Numbered from the stretch's first letter, positions 1 to 9,271 are shown. The stretch: 64,000 bases of DNA from CAYUQT01 sp964596165 (GCA_964596165.1 CAZQTW010000015.1:33602-97601), one strand, 5' to 3'. Made by a program: numbers and translations. Notes: a model not told the origin generated them from the letters alone.

Positions 1-51
1 ACGGCTGGAATGGGCCGCGAGGTGAGGACGACCCTCTGAGAGGGGCGCGGC

Positions 52-82
52 GTCGGATCATCATGTGTGGGCATGATCCGAC
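52..82. other. Perfect inverted repeat upstream of first gene
   Basis: A 10-bp perfect stem (GTCGGATCAT at 52-61 pairs with ATGATCCGAC at 73-82) encloses an 11-nt loop. A smaller hairpin (CCCTC-TGA-GAGGG) lies at 32-44. No T-run follows. The repeat sits about 40 bp before the ATG at 125, so it could be an operator for that gene or the transcription end of a gene to the left of the window. Confidence 0.4.
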
Positions 83-124
83 TCATCTGCTAACCTACCC
101 CCATTGTCCCCTACGAGGTGCGCC

Positions 125-3100
125 ATGGAATCGACGGACTTTTTCAGAAGCGTGGTACCACTTCTTCTGGTCGCCGCTTGGTCTGTCCCGGCCGAGGCGG
201 AAGCGCAGTCCCCACGTGTGGCCCTGACCGTAAACGATGAGTTGGGAGCGGCCCGCAATGGCGAGGTCGTCTGCTCGGGCGTGCCCTTTGCCAAGGGGTC
301 GCTTCGGCCGAGCCAACCTATGCACATGGTGACCGACACCGGTCAACCACTGCCGACGCAGACGAAGGTCCTCGGCCACTGGCCCGATGGGAGCGTGAAA
401 TGGCTGCTCGTGCAGTTCGTGGCCGACTGCCCGGCCAATGGCCGGCGGGGGTACACGCTAGCCCCGGGAACCGGACCGCTGCCGACGCATCCCGTGGCGG
501 TCCGCCCGGACAACGACCAGATCCTCGTCACGACCGGCAGGCTCCGCGTCAGCATGCTTCGAAGCCGGCTCACTTTTCTGGACGAGGTCTTGCTTCATTG
601 CGACGAGGTAGACACGCGTATGCTGTCCGGCGGGACACCGATGCGGTTTGTACTGACCGACGGGACCTTACACTCGTCAGCGAACACAAAGCCGGACCTT
701 GTCGAAGTCGAAGAAAGCGGACCGATCCGCGCCACGATTCGCATGGTCGGCTGGTTGCAGGGACCCAAGGGCGAGCGGCTGTACAAACTGGATACGCGAC
801 TGCGATTCTACGCGGGGCAGGCCTACGTCAAGGCCGAGTACACCTTCGTCTGCCTGGGCAAGCCCGAACTGCACGAGGTCAGGGAAATCGCCGTCGATCT
901 TGCCCCGCCTTCCGGAACGGACACCCGCTACCTCCTGCCAGGTGATACCATTCATAATGAAGGAACGCTGAGCACGAAGCAGACTGCCGTTCTATCGGTC
1001 GATTCCAAGTTGGTCTGCAAGGCCGGACTTGCCGGCAGCCAGTCGACGGCTAGGACCCGTTTGGACGGCTGGGCACTTCTCCGGAACGAGAATGCAGCAG
1101 TGGGCGTAGCCATCCGCGATTTCAGGCACTTGTGCCCGAAGGCGATCGAATTGGCTCCGACCCGGATCACGCTCTCGCTTTGGAGCCCCCGCGGTGGCGA
1201 GATCCTCAGGCTCGGCCGGACGAGGGCCAAGACCCATCATGTCCTCTACGACTTCGGCGCGGTCGGCGGCCGAGACGCCGCACTCGACCGTCTGAGAGCG
1301 TTTCAGCAGCCGTTGATCGCCACTCCCGATCCCGAGTACTTCTGCGCCACGGGGGCGCTCGGTCCGCTCTCGCCCGAGGGCGCACCCGAGACGACCGACT
1401 ACGACAAGAAGGTCGCGGCTGCCTTCGAGACGCTTCGGCAACGGCGCGAGACCTGGGGCCGCGAGAACGGTCTGCTTCACTACGGCGACTGGTACCACGG
1501 CGGCTACGGCAACAAGCTGACTCGCGGGGATCTCGAGTACGATACGGGTCATGCGTGCTTCCTGCTTTACGCCCGCAGCGGCCGACGGGCTTACTACGAT
1601 TTCGCCGTTGCCTGCAATCAGCACTTCATCGACATCGACGTCAACCATGAAACCGGCGACCAGCGGTATCACGGGTACGGCGATCATGCCGAGACTCACG
1701 AGGCCGTCACGACGGGCATGGAGTGGGGTCACGTATTTACCGACTGTCCCGCCGATGCGTACTGCCTCACCGGCGACGAACGGAGTCTGGCCGCCGTCCG
1801 AATGATCGCGGATCGAGTGGCCACCATCGCGGATGGCGACGGCTACGGCCGTATTCGCGACATCCTTGCGGGAGCGGAGCGGCAGCTCGGCTGGCCTTTG
1901 TTGGCCCTGTGTCGGGCGTACGAAGTGACGCGCGACGAGAAGTACCTCAAGGCGGCCGCAAAGGTGGTCGCCTACATCAAGATCTACGCCAAGGACCCGC
2001 CGGCCCAGTATGCCGACGGCAAGTGGTGGCGATCATGGATGATGGACGGCGCCAAGGTCTTCATGACCGGCATCGTGCACGACGGCCTGGCCGCCTATTA
2101 CGAGCTGACGAAGGACCCCGAGCTGCGCGATGTCATCATCAAGAGCCTCAACTGGCTCATCGATCACATGTGGAACCCGCAGACGGACACGTTTGTCTAC
2201 GAATTCAATGCGATGAACCGGCCGCACCGTATGGTGGGAACGGCCGACCTAAATATGGAGATTGTAGATGCCTTCCGGTTCGGCTACGAGTTGACGGGCG
2301 ATCGGCGCTATTGGGCCGTCGCGGCACGTGCGTTCCGGCAGCGCGTTCGCGAGATGAAGCCGGAGGTCGACGGCAAGTCGTTTTCGATCGACACCCGTCG
2401 GTCGCCGTATACCGCCGCGTATTTCGCGCGCGAGCACATCGCGCCGAATGCCCTGCCGCCGCCTCCACAGCCGCTGGTCCAGGCGCCCACGGCAGCGCCT
2501 GAAGGCCCGCGGCCGGAGGTCCTGCTGAGAGCCGACTTCGATGGCGATCTGAAGTGTCACACGCAGGATGGGGAGCGATCGGGGGACCGCGTCGGAAGGA
2601 TCGACTTCGTGCCGGGCCGACGCGGTCAGGCCGTGGCCGTCGGCCGGGGAGGATATGCATGGCTGCCCGCGCCCCCCGACCTGCTTCGCCGGCCGGGATC
2701 GATCGAGCTGTGGGTCCGGCTGCATTTCAAGAAGAAGGCCGAAGAACCGGGCCAGAGCGCGGTGTTCAGCATTGAGGGATCGACTCCCCTGATCGATGCT
2801 CTGGAGGCCTGCACGATCTACGGCGATCTTCGAATTCGAATGAAGGATCACGTCGGCCACTTGCACGGCACGGCCGAGGGCCTCATCGCACAGTGGGAGC
2901 CGGGCGAGTGGCATCACGTCACCGTAACCTGGGACAATCAGCGGGTGCGACTCTATCTCGACGGAAAGGAGCAGACGCGACCGGACGAGGGCAAGCGGGC
3001 GGGAGACGCCGTGGTCGCTTTGCCTTCCGGGCCGCAGACGCGCATCAACCTGGGCTGGCGACTCGGCAACTGGCACTGCGACTGCGACATCGACCAGTTG

Positions 3101-3157
3101 ACCGTATACGGACGTGCGCTGACGGAGGCGGAGGTGGCGGCCCGACTCGGATCTTAG
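125..3157 (+). CDS. Secreted exo-rhamnogalacturonan lyase-like protein (PL26/YetA-like) with C-terminal LamG domain
   Basis: Predicted 1010-aa secreted protein. The start at 125 is preferred over an in-frame TTG at 104 because GAGG lies 7 nt before the ATG. A hydrophobic signal peptide covers about residues 8-27. Residues about 32-115 have the RIFT-barrel look of the PcRGLX/YetA family, with the typical phrase WPDGSVKWLLVQF. The central part, from about residue 448 (HYGDWYHGGYGN), is an alpha/alpha-toroid rich in His, Trp and Tyr. Residues about 797-1006 form a concanavalin/LamG-like beta-sandwich. Family members release unsaturated galacturonyl disaccharides from rhamnogalacturonan I; this activity is inferred here, not shown. 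The added LamG module suggests glycan anchoring. The next gene is convergent, with 147 bp between and no clear terminator. Confidence 0.8.
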   Translation: MESTDFFRSVVPLLLVAAWSVPAEAEAQSPRVALTVNDELGAARNGEVVCSGVPFAKGSLRPSQPMHMVTDTGQPLPTQTKVLGHWPDGSVKWLLVQFVADCPANGRRGYTLAPGTGPLPTHPVAVRPDNDQILVTTGRLRVSMLRSRLTFLDEVLLHCDEVDTRMLSGGTPMRFVLTDGTLHSSANTKPDLVEVEESGPIRATIRMVGWLQGPKGERLYKLDTRLRFYAGQAYVKAEYTFVCLGKPELHEVREIAVDLAPPSGTDTRYLLPGDTIHNEGTLSTKQTAVLSVDSKLVCKAGLAGSQSTARTRLDGWALLRNENAAVGVAIRDFRHLCPKAIELAPTRITLSLWSPRGGEILRLGRTRAKTHHVLYDFGAVGGRDAALDRLRAFQQPLIATPDPEYFCATGALGPLSPEGAPETTDYDKKVAAAFETLRQRRETWGRENGLLHYGDWYHGGYGNKLTRGDLEYDTGHACFLLYARSGRRAYYDFAVACNQHFIDIDVNHETGDQRYHGYGDHAETHEAVTTGMEWGHVFTDCPADAYCLTGDERSLAAVRMIADRVATIADGDGYGRIRDILAGAERQLGWPLLALCRAYEVTRDEKYLKAAAKVVAYIKIYAKDPPAQYADGKWWRSWMMDGAKVFMTGIVHDGLAAYYELTKDPELRDVIIKSLNWLIDHMWNPQTDTFVYEFNAMNRPHRMVGTADLNMEIVDAFRFGYELTGDRRYWAVAARAFRQRVREMKPEVDGKSFSIDTRRSPYTAAYFAREHIAPNALPPPPQPLVQAPTAAPEGPRPEVLLRADFDGDLKCHTQDGERSGDRVGRIDFVPGRRGQAVAVGRGGYAWLPAPPDLLRRPGSIELWVRLHFKKKAEEPGQSAVFSIEGSTPLIDALEACTIYGDLRIRMKDHVGHLHGTAEGLIAQWEPGEWHHVTVTWDNQRVRLYLDGKEQTRPDEGKRAGDAVVALPSGPQTRINLGWRLGNWHCDCDIDQLTVYGRALTEAEVAARLGS

Positions 3158-3304
3158 GCCAGCGGCATCGCTGTCGGGGTGTTGCATCGATCCTGTGTGA
3201 TCGCACGCGTCCTTCGACGTCTACGCGGTGCGCCGGCTTCGTGGGCTCGATCAAGGCCGAAAGCGAGACATCGACTCAGGTTGCGTCCGGCCGGTGGCGC
3301 GGGT

Positions 3305-4120
3305 TCAGGGACCGAATCTGCGGGCGACAAACATACCGGTGCTGCAGAGGATGTGAATGGCCCCCTCGGACTCCAAACGGTCCTCTATAATTCGCCGCAG
3401 ATGCGACACGTCTTCACCTGCGAGCAATTGCCGCGCTCCCACGGTCGAGAGAACGTAGTCGACCAGCGGTTTGACGAGCGTGACCCTGAGTGAGTTCTCG
3501 TAGCGTTCCTGTCTCACATCCATGAAGTACTTCTCGAGCAGAGCGGCGCCGTTCTCCAAGCAGAAAGGCCTCACCAGGGTATTGTCCGCGAAAGGCAAAT
3601 CAGGCGCCACGGCACGGACTACGTCCCGAAGCTCCATCAAATTGTCCAAGCCGTTCGTGGCGGCATAGACTCGACCGCCGGGTTTCAAGACTCGCCGAAT
3701 CTCGCTCAGGGTCTTGTCGAGGTCCGGCACGTGGTACAGCATGTGATTGGCCACGACGGCATCGAGGGCTTCATCCGCGAAGGGGATGGCTTGTGCATCC
3801 ACGGCCAGGTACGCGAATCGTCGGGCGGCATGTTTCAGATTGTCCCGAGCCTCCGTCAGCATCCCCGGAGAGAAGTCGGATAGGATGACCTCGTGGGCGG
3901 CCGGGATCCGATCACAGTTCGATCGCCAGAGTCTGCCCGGCCCGCAGCCAAGCTCCAGCAGACGACAACGATCCGGCAGTTCAAACAGATTGTAGACCCA
4001 CCTGTACCAATCCAGTTTATTGGTGCTGAATTGACGGTGCAGACGGATGCGGGCGTTCAATCGTGCCGAATCGGCGTAGTGCTCCCTGATGCGGTCGTCG
4101 ACTCTCGGCGGGTCCGACAT
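3305..4120 (-). CDS. Class I SAM-dependent methyltransferase
   Basis: A 271-aa cytoplasmic protein. The SAM-binding motif I is LLELGCGPGR near residue 60, followed by an acidic strand end (LSDFSPGML) and LDAVVANHMLYHVPD, as in Methyltransf_11/25 proteins. The ATG at 4120 begins MSDPPRVDDRIREHY; the open frame runs further upstream but into the preceding gene. It starts 22 bp after the DUF123 gene, so the two are probably cotranscribed. The substrate cannot be read from sequence. Confidence 0.8.
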   Translation of the reverse strand: MSDPPRVDDRIREHYADSARLNARIRLHRQFSTNKLDWYRWVYNLFELPDRCRLLELGCGPGRLWRSNCDRIPAAHEVILSDFSPGMLTEARDNLKHAARRFAYLAVDAQAIPFADEALDAVVANHMLYHVPDLDKTLSEIRRVLKPGGRVYAATNGLDNLMELRDVVRAVAPDLPFADNTLVRPFCLENGAALLEKYFMDVRQERYENSLRVTLVKPLVDYVLSTVGARQLLAGEDVSHLRRIIEDRLESEGAIHILCSTGMFVARRFGP

Positions 4121-4142
4121 GATCGTCACGTCCCAAGGCGGC

Positions 4143-4547
4143 TCACCTTTCTGCCGTGAGGAGAAGGTGAGCCCGACAATGCTTCCGACAATCGCCGGAC
4201 CCAAAGCCCGGCACAATGACCCGGCCGCCCTGCAATCGGGTCCGCCTGGTCCACCGGCACTCGGCGCCCGCGCGCCACGGTCGGACGTCGATTCGCACGA
4301 CCATCGCCTCGGATCGAGAAAGTAGGTAGTCGATGTGCCAGCGCAACGGCTTGCGACGTCGCCGGTGGCGCTCAAGCCGCGCAGCCAAATTTCGCCGCGC
4401 GCTACCCACGTAGACGTAGGTTCCGGCGGGAAACGCAAAGCGGCCCAACCGCCCGATCCGAAGCGTGAGAGGTGCGGCCAGGCGGATCCACAATCGGTAA
4501 ACGCCCGAGTCTGTGTTCACGCGCCGCACGTTTGAGGCTTCTCCCAC
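4143..4547 (-). CDS. DUF123 (GIY-YIG nuclease-like) domain protein
   Basis: 134-aa protein. It reads as a DUF123 domain: GVYRLWIRL, FPAGTYVYVGSA, then LAARLERHRRRRKPLRWHID, which are the GIY-YIG-like core and the conserved basic RH..KP.RWHIDYL segment. The C-terminal third has the family's Cys and Arg pattern (AECRWTRRTR, FGSGDC). Family members are small stand-alone proteins or are fused to endonuclease III in archaea; nuclease activity is unproven. It lies between an S66 peptidase (15 bp upstream) and a methyltransferase (22 bp downstream), an apparent three-gene operon. Confidence 0.75.
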   Translation of the reverse strand: MGEASNVRRVNTDSGVYRLWIRLAAPLTLRIGRLGRFAFPAGTYVYVGSARRNLAARLERHRRRRKPLRWHIDYLLSRSEAMVVRIDVRPWRAGAECRWTRRTRLQGGRVIVPGFGSGDCRKHCRAHLLLTAER

Positions 4548-4562
4548 GACGCAAGGACAGAC

Positions 4563-5552
4563 TTACGCGGAGGCGCAGCGTTCGAACACAAGCCGGTCGC
4601 CTTGTCGAACCAGACACAGCGGCCGATTCAGCGGCAACGGCGCCGCCGGCCAAACGTGACCGAAATTGCAGTGCCCAACCACCGGGATCTTGTGTGACGG
4701 CAGATGAAACCGCAGCAACTCAACCACGGCACCGTGAAGGTCCTTCCGATCGCGCCTGAAGTCGCCCAGGAGGAGGCCCTCGACACGATCGAACAGACCC
4801 GCGAGTCGGAGCTGCGCCAGCATCCGATCGATTCGTTCAGGCTTTTCGTTGACATCCTCGAGAGCGAGCCATTTCCCGCGGGTGGCAAAGGTCCGCTCGA
4901 ACGGCGTACCAAGCATGGCGGCCACCAGCGTCAGGTTCCCACCGACGACGCGGATCACCGATCGTCGGGGCAGCTTGCCGGAAATCAGTCGTCCCGACAT
5001 CGGCCGCGCGGACGCCCCGCCGTCGACCATGGCGCGAAGATCGGCCATGAAGGTGTCGAATTGTCTCATCGCTGTTCGTCGGGGTCGGGCGCGATCCAGT
5101 ACGAAGACCGGCGCGACATCGTGGATTCCCTGCGCCATAGGGTAGGCCGACACAATGTTGACCAGGCTGGTCATTTCGCTAAAGCCGAAAACCGTGATCG
5201 GGGTCCGTCTGCGCCGAAGCACGTCGAAATCGATTCGATGCAGGATTCGGCTGAACCACGCCCCGCCCGCCAGGGCGATCACGGCGGCGACGCCGTCATC
5301 GGCCAGCGCCCCCATAAGGTCGCCGGCGCGCCGGGCATCGTCGGTGCGCCCGCCGTGACGATCGTCCTCCCTCGCCTCAAGGCATCGAAGATCGGTGGAG
5401 ACTCTGTACCGCTCGCCAAAGACGCGGGCGATACGGCGCCACAGCCATCTCGCATCGCCGTACCGAAGCCTGGACAAGCGGGCTGCGATCGGCGCACCGG
5501 CCGCAATCAGGTGAACACGCAAACGTCTCATGGGACTTCCGGCGACGATCAT
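4563..5552 (-). CDS. LD-carboxypeptidase / MccF-like S66 family peptidase
   Basis: About 329 aa from the ATG at 5552; ATG 5531 and 5576 are alternatives because no strong ribosome site is visible. Signature segments of family S66 are present: GGAWFSRIL, where the Ser-Arg aligns with the nucleophile elbow of LdcA; the strand VFGFSEMTSL; GGNLTLVAAMLGTPFE; the Glu-containing LALEDVNEKPERIDRML; and GHCNFGH carrying the catalytic His. S66 enzymes cleave LD-peptide bonds in recycled murein peptides or detoxify peptide-nucleotide antibiotics such as microcin C. No signal peptide is seen, so a cytosolic role is likely. It is first gene of the S66, DUF123, methyltransferase cluster. Confidence 0.82.
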   Translation of the reverse strand: MIVAGSPMRRLRVHLIAAGAPIAARLSRLRYGDARWLWRRIARVFGERYRVSTDLRCLEAREDDRHGGRTDDARRAGDLMGALADDGVAAVIALAGGAWFSRILHRIDFDVLRRRRTPITVFGFSEMTSLVNIVSAYPMAQGIHDVAPVFVLDRARPRRTAMRQFDTFMADLRAMVDGGASARPMSGRLISGKLPRRSVIRVVGGNLTLVAAMLGTPFERTFATRGKWLALEDVNEKPERIDRMLAQLRLAGLFDRVEGLLLGDFRRDRKDLHGAVVELLRFHLPSHKIPVVGHCNFGHVWPAAPLPLNRPLCLVRQGDRLVFERCASA

Positions 5553-5714
5553 AGGCACGCAATCGCCGATCGGCAAGAACCGGACGAGCCGGCTCCTATC
5601 CCGTCTTCCTTGAGCAGTTCCTCCCCGACGGAATCAACCGGGGTCTTCGTCGATGACGGATTCCGACGGAAGATGGTCCGCCCCATCGTAGACGGGCTGC
5701 ATTCGCCGGACCTG

Positions 5715-5743
5715 TTGACAGGGCGAATCCGCTCGTGTCACAT
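5715..5743 (+). promoter_or_regulatory. Possible promoter of the Gfo/Idh/MocA gene
   Basis: A perfect TTGACA -35 box lies at 5715-5720. The -10 position 17 nt later reads TCACAT, a poor match, so only the upstream half is convincing. It lies about 35 bp before the start codon at 5776. Confidence 0.3.
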
Positions 5744-5775
5744 GTCGGATTGGGTTTTCTTGAAAGGAATGCGGA

Positions 5776-7185
5776 ATGACAACCAGCCAGACCGGCGGAA
5801 ATCGATCGGGCAGTGTGACGAATCGCAGGACGTTCTTGGGACAGGCCGCGGCGGTCGGCGCCGCCTCGGCGTTCACGATCCTGCCGGGCCGCATCCTCGG
5901 CGGCCAACGGCAGCTTTCGCCGAACGACAAGCTGAACATCGCCGGGATCGGTGTCGGTGGCATGGGCGGCGGCAACCTGTCTCGTTGCGAAAGTGAAAAC
6001 ATCGTTGCCCTCTGTGATGTGGACTATGCCCACGCCGCGAAGGTATTCGCGAAATACCCGAAGGCCCGGCGCTACAAGGATTTTCGGGTCATGTTGGAGA
6101 AGGAGAAGGACCTGGACGCCGTGGTGGTGGCCACTCCCGACCATACGCACGCCGTGGCGGCCCTGGCGGCGATCAAACAAGGTCTTCACGTCTACGTCCA
6201 GAAGCCGCTCACCTATGACGTGCGCGAGGCCCGCGTGCTCACCGAGGCCGCACGCCAGTACAAGGTCGTGACGCAGATGGGCAACCAGGGACACTCCGGC
6301 GACGACATTCGCCGGGTGTGTGAGTGGATCTGGTCCGGCGCCATCGGCCCGGTGCGCGAGGTCCATGCGTGGACGAATCGCCCCGTCTGGCCGCAGAGCA
6401 TCGAGGTGGAACGTCCCAAGGACACACCGCCGGTTCCGCCGACGCTGGACTGGGATCTCTGGATCGGCCCCGCCCCCATGCGCCCCTATCATCCGAAATA
6501 CCACCCCGGCGAGTGGCGGGCGTGGTGCGACTTCGGCACCGGCTCACTGGGCGATCTGGGCTGTCACATCCTGGACGCGGCCTTCTGGGCGCTCAAACTG
6601 AAGTATCCGGTCAGCGTCGAGGGCTGCATCTCCACCTATTGGAGCGCGTTGTGGAAGGCGGTCAAGCCGAAGAATGAGAACTATCCGCGATCGACCATCA
6701 TCCGCTACCAATTCCCCGCACGCGAAGGTATGCCGGAAGTCAAGCTGACGTGGTGGGACGGCGGGATGATGCCGCCCCGGCCGGACGAGTTCGAACCGGG
6801 CAAGAAGATGGGCGACGACGACGGCGGCCTGCTCTTTATCGGCGACAAGGGCATTCTGATGTGCGGCAACTACGGCCGAAAACTGCAACTGATTCCCGAA
6901 TCGCGAATGAAGGACGTGCCGCCACCGCCCAATACGATCGAGCGGATTCCGGGCGGTGTGGACGGACACGAGAAAGACTGGATTCGGGCGTGCAAGGGCG
7001 GCAAGCCGGCCTCCTCAAACTTCGACTATGCCGGTCCGCTGTCCGAAACCGTGCTCATGGGCAACCTGGCGGTACGTTTCCCCGACCGCAAGCTCCTCTG
7101 GGACGGCGAGAAGATGGAGGTCACCAACGACAAGGACGCCAACGCCTTCGTTCGACGGCCATACCGCGAGGGATGGACACTGTGA
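5776..7185 (+). CDS. Tat-exported Gfo/Idh/MocA family oxidoreductase
   Basis: 469 aa; GAAAGGA precedes the ATG by about 8 nt. A twin-arginine signal (NRRTFLGQAAAVGAASAF) covers residues about 16-35, so the folded enzyme with its NAD(P) cofactor would be exported. The Rossmann motif GIGVGGMGGGN follows, then VVVATPDHTHA and VQKPLTYDVREA, where Gln replaces the Glu of the usual EKP motif. A C-terminal oxidoreductase alpha/beta domain follows. This is one of the large planctomycete secreted Gfo/Idh families. The next gene on the same strand, 136 bp away, is a DUF1080 protein, which supports a 3-keto-sugar pathway: oxidation of a glycoside at C3 followed by cleavage. Confidence 0.88.
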   Translation: MTTSQTGGNRSGSVTNRRTFLGQAAAVGAASAFTILPGRILGGQRQLSPNDKLNIAGIGVGGMGGGNLSRCESENIVALCDVDYAHAAKVFAKYPKARRYKDFRVMLEKEKDLDAVVVATPDHTHAVAALAAIKQGLHVYVQKPLTYDVREARVLTEAARQYKVVTQMGNQGHSGDDIRRVCEWIWSGAIGPVREVHAWTNRPVWPQSIEVERPKDTPPVPPTLDWDLWIGPAPMRPYHPKYHPGEWRAWCDFGTGSLGDLGCHILDAAFWALKLKYPVSVEGCISTYWSALWKAVKPKNENYPRSTIIRYQFPAREGMPEVKLTWWDGGMMPPRPDEFEPGKKMGDDDGGLLFIGDKGILMCGNYGRKLQLIPESRMKDVPPPPNTIERIPGGVDGHEKDWIRACKGGKPASSNFDYAGPLSETVLMGNLAVRFPDRKLLWDGEKMEVTNDKDANAFVRRPYREGWTL

Positions 7186-7231
7186 CTCCACGCGCCCGAG
7201 GCGCAACGGGGCTCGAATGGCCGCCTCGTCC

Positions 7232-7262
7232 TTGACAAGGCGGCGAGCGAGCGGGATACATA
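7232..7262 (+). promoter_or_regulatory. Possible promoter of the DUF1080 gene
   Basis: TTGACA at 7232-7237 is followed after 19 nt by TACATA (7257-7262), or after 18 nt by ATACAT. The -35 is perfect; spacing and -10 are imperfect. It would give the DUF1080 gene its own transcript about 55 nt upstream of its ATG. Confidence 0.35.
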
Positions 7263-7321
7263 ACAGTCCTTCGGCATTGGTTCGCCGATTACGGAAACAG
7301 GATTTTTACGGAGAGGCGCTC

Positions 7322-8023
7322 ATGAGGATTGATCGGGTCGTCGTACTCGCACTGGCCATGTTTGCGGGATCCGCAATGGCTTCGGACAGTTGCTGCAAAA
7401 AGGACAACACCCCGCCCGAGGGGTTCACGGCCTTGTTCAACGGCAAGGATCTGACCGGCTGGAAAGGGCTTGTGGCCAACCCTCCCGCACGAGCCAAGAT
7501 GACGCCGGAGCAGCTTGCCGAGGCCCAAAAGAAGGCCGATGAGCGAATGCGGGCCCACTGGAAGGTCGAGGACGGCGTCCTCGTTTTCGACGGCAAGGGC
7601 GACAGTCTCTGCACGGCCAAGGATTACGGCGACTTCGAGATGTACGTCGACTGGAAGATCCTCAAGAACGGCGACAGCGGTATCTATCTCCGCGGATCGC
7701 CTCAGGTACAGATCTGGGATCCGGCCTCCGGTCCCGCCGCCGGGGTGGGTTCGGGTGGCCTGTACAACAACCAGAAGCACCCGTCAAAGCCACTCCTCAA
7801 GGCGGACAATCCCGTCGGGGAATGGAACACCTTCTACATCAAGATGGTCGGCGACAAGGTGACCGTGAAGCTGAACGGCAAACAGGTCGTCGACAATGTC
7901 GTCATGGAAAACTACTGGGAGCGCGACAAGCCCATCTACCCCACCGGGCAAATCGAACTTCAGAACCACGGAAACACGCTGTATTTCAAGAACATCTACA
8001 TCAAGGAGTTGCCTAGGCCGTAG
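7322..8023 (+). CDS. Secreted DUF1080 / 3-keto-disaccharide hydrolase family protein
   Basis: 233 aa. The start at 7322 is chosen because GGAGAGG lies about 6 nt before it and a signal peptide begins there (VVVLALAMFAGSAMASDSCC). Right after the signal comes the PF06439 hallmark FTALFNGKDLTGWKG, then a single LamG-like jelly roll with YGDFEMYVDWKI, GDSGIYLRGSPQVQIWD and PIYPTGQIELQNHG. The family cleaves 3-keto-glycosides (hydrolase or lyase step). The upstream Gfo/Idh/MocA gene could supply the 3-keto substrate. The gene ends 18 bp before the convergent ATPase gene. Confidence 0.88.
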   Translation: MRIDRVVVLALAMFAGSAMASDSCCKKDNTPPEGFTALFNGKDLTGWKGLVANPPARAKMTPEQLAEAQKKADERMRAHWKVEDGVLVFDGKGDSLCTAKDYGDFEMYVDWKILKNGDSGIYLRGSPQVQIWDPASGPAAGVGSGGLYNNQKHPSKPLLKADNPVGEWNTFYIKMVGDKVTVKLNGKQVVDNVVMENYWERDKPIYPTGQIELQNHGNTLYFKNIYIKELPRP

Positions 8024-8041
8024 GAGTCGGTTCGCGGACGG

Positions 8042-9271
8042 TCAGTCTTCCAGCAGGAGGTATTCCGACGGGATCGCGCGGAAGACCTCTTCGGTGCTGG
8101 TCTGCCCCTTGGCTACCTTCAGCAGCGCGGCATGCCGGAACTCCCGCATGCCCTGTTCAATGGCCTTTGCCCTCATGTCGCGCGTCGGCTTGCCGTCCGC
8201 GATCAACTGGCGAATCTCGTTGGAGAAGGTCATGATCTCGAAGACGCCGGTCCGGTCGCTGTAGCCGGACATGTCGCACGCGTCGCAGCCCTTGGGGGCA
8301 TAGAGGTGCTTGCCTTCCTCCGGTTCGAGCCAGGCGCGGACCTCGTCATAGGTTTTCGGTGCGTGGCTGATGTCAAACGCCACCCTGCATTTCGGGCAGA
8401 GGGTGCGAATCAATCGTTGGGCGACGACTCCCAGCAAACACGTCGACAAGAAGTGGGCTCGAACTCCCAGACTGCGCATGCTCTGAACCGCCGCGGCGGC
8501 CACGGGGGCGTGCAACGTCGCAAAGACGAGATGGCCGCTATTGGCGGCACGAACCGCCGTCTCGGCCGTGACGTCGTCGCGAATCTCGCCGATCATGATC
8601 ACGTCGGGCGATTGGCGCAACAAGGCGCGAAGCAGGTCCGGAAATCCCAGCCCGATCGCGGGATTCACCTGCGATTGGCGCAGCCCCGGCAACGCATACT
8701 CAATCGGGTCTTCGATGGTATGGATCTTCCGTCGTCCGTCATTCAGGTGCGACAGGCAGGCATAAAGCGTCGTCGTCTTTCCTGATCCCGTGGGCCCGGT
8801 GACCAGGATCAGACCGCTCGGGCTGTTCAGCATCGTGGTGAACTGATTCAGTTCGTGGGGCGACATCCCGAGCTGTTGAATCGACCGCAGCCGCGTGTTC
8901 CGCTCGAGGATATGTATCGCAAAGTCCTCACCGTACAGCGTCGGAATGGTGTTGATTCGAAGGTCGACGACCTGTCCGTCGCGCAACGTATGAATCAGCC
9001 GGCCGTCCAGCGGACGCCGACGTTCCGCGATGTCCATCGACGCGGCGGTCTTGATGTATGTCATGTACCTTCGCCCGGACTCGGGCGAGAGCCGCATTAT
9101 CGGACGAACGATTCCCAGACGGCGGATCTGCACGGCCACGTGGTCCTCGTTCGTGGCGAAGAAGAGGTCGCTGGCCGTCATGGACACGGCATGATCGATG
9201 ATGGCCGCCACGGCCTCTTCCGCGGCCATCTCGGGCAACTCGAATATCTCGGCGGTCTGCGATGCCGTCAT
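8042..9271 (-). CDS. GspE/PilB-family secretion or pilus assembly ATPase
   Basis: 409 aa. The type II secretion/type IV pilus ATPase core is complete: PAS-like N2 domain (about residues 20-130), Walker A GPTGSGKTTT near 158, the Asp box with IEDPIEYALPG, Walker B DVIMIGEIRDD near 228, the His box (GHLVFATLHAP), and the GspE/PilB zinc tetracysteine (CPKC near 290, CDAC near 330). The N1 domain that links GspE or PilB to the inner-membrane platform is absent. Its start overlaps the STAS gene stop by 4 bp (ATGA), so the two are translationally coupled. No secretin, platform or pilin genes are nearby. Confidence 0.88.
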   Translation of the reverse strand: MTASQTAEIFELPEMAAEEAVAAIIDHAVSMTASDLFFATNEDHVAVQIRRLGIVRPIMRLSPESGRRYMTYIKTAASMDIAERRRPLDGRLIHTLRDGQVVDLRINTIPTLYGEDFAIHILERNTRLRSIQQLGMSPHELNQFTTMLNSPSGLILVTGPTGSGKTTTLYACLSHLNDGRRKIHTIEDPIEYALPGLRQSQVNPAIGLGFPDLLRALLRQSPDVIMIGEIRDDVTAETAVRAANSGHLVFATLHAPVAAAAVQSMRSLGVRAHFLSTCLLGVVAQRLIRTLCPKCRVAFDISHAPKTYDEVRAWLEPEEGKHLYAPKGCDACDMSGYSDRTGVFEIMTFSNEIRQLIADGKPTRDMRAKAIEQGMREFRHAALLKVAKGQTSTEEVFRAIPSEYLLLED

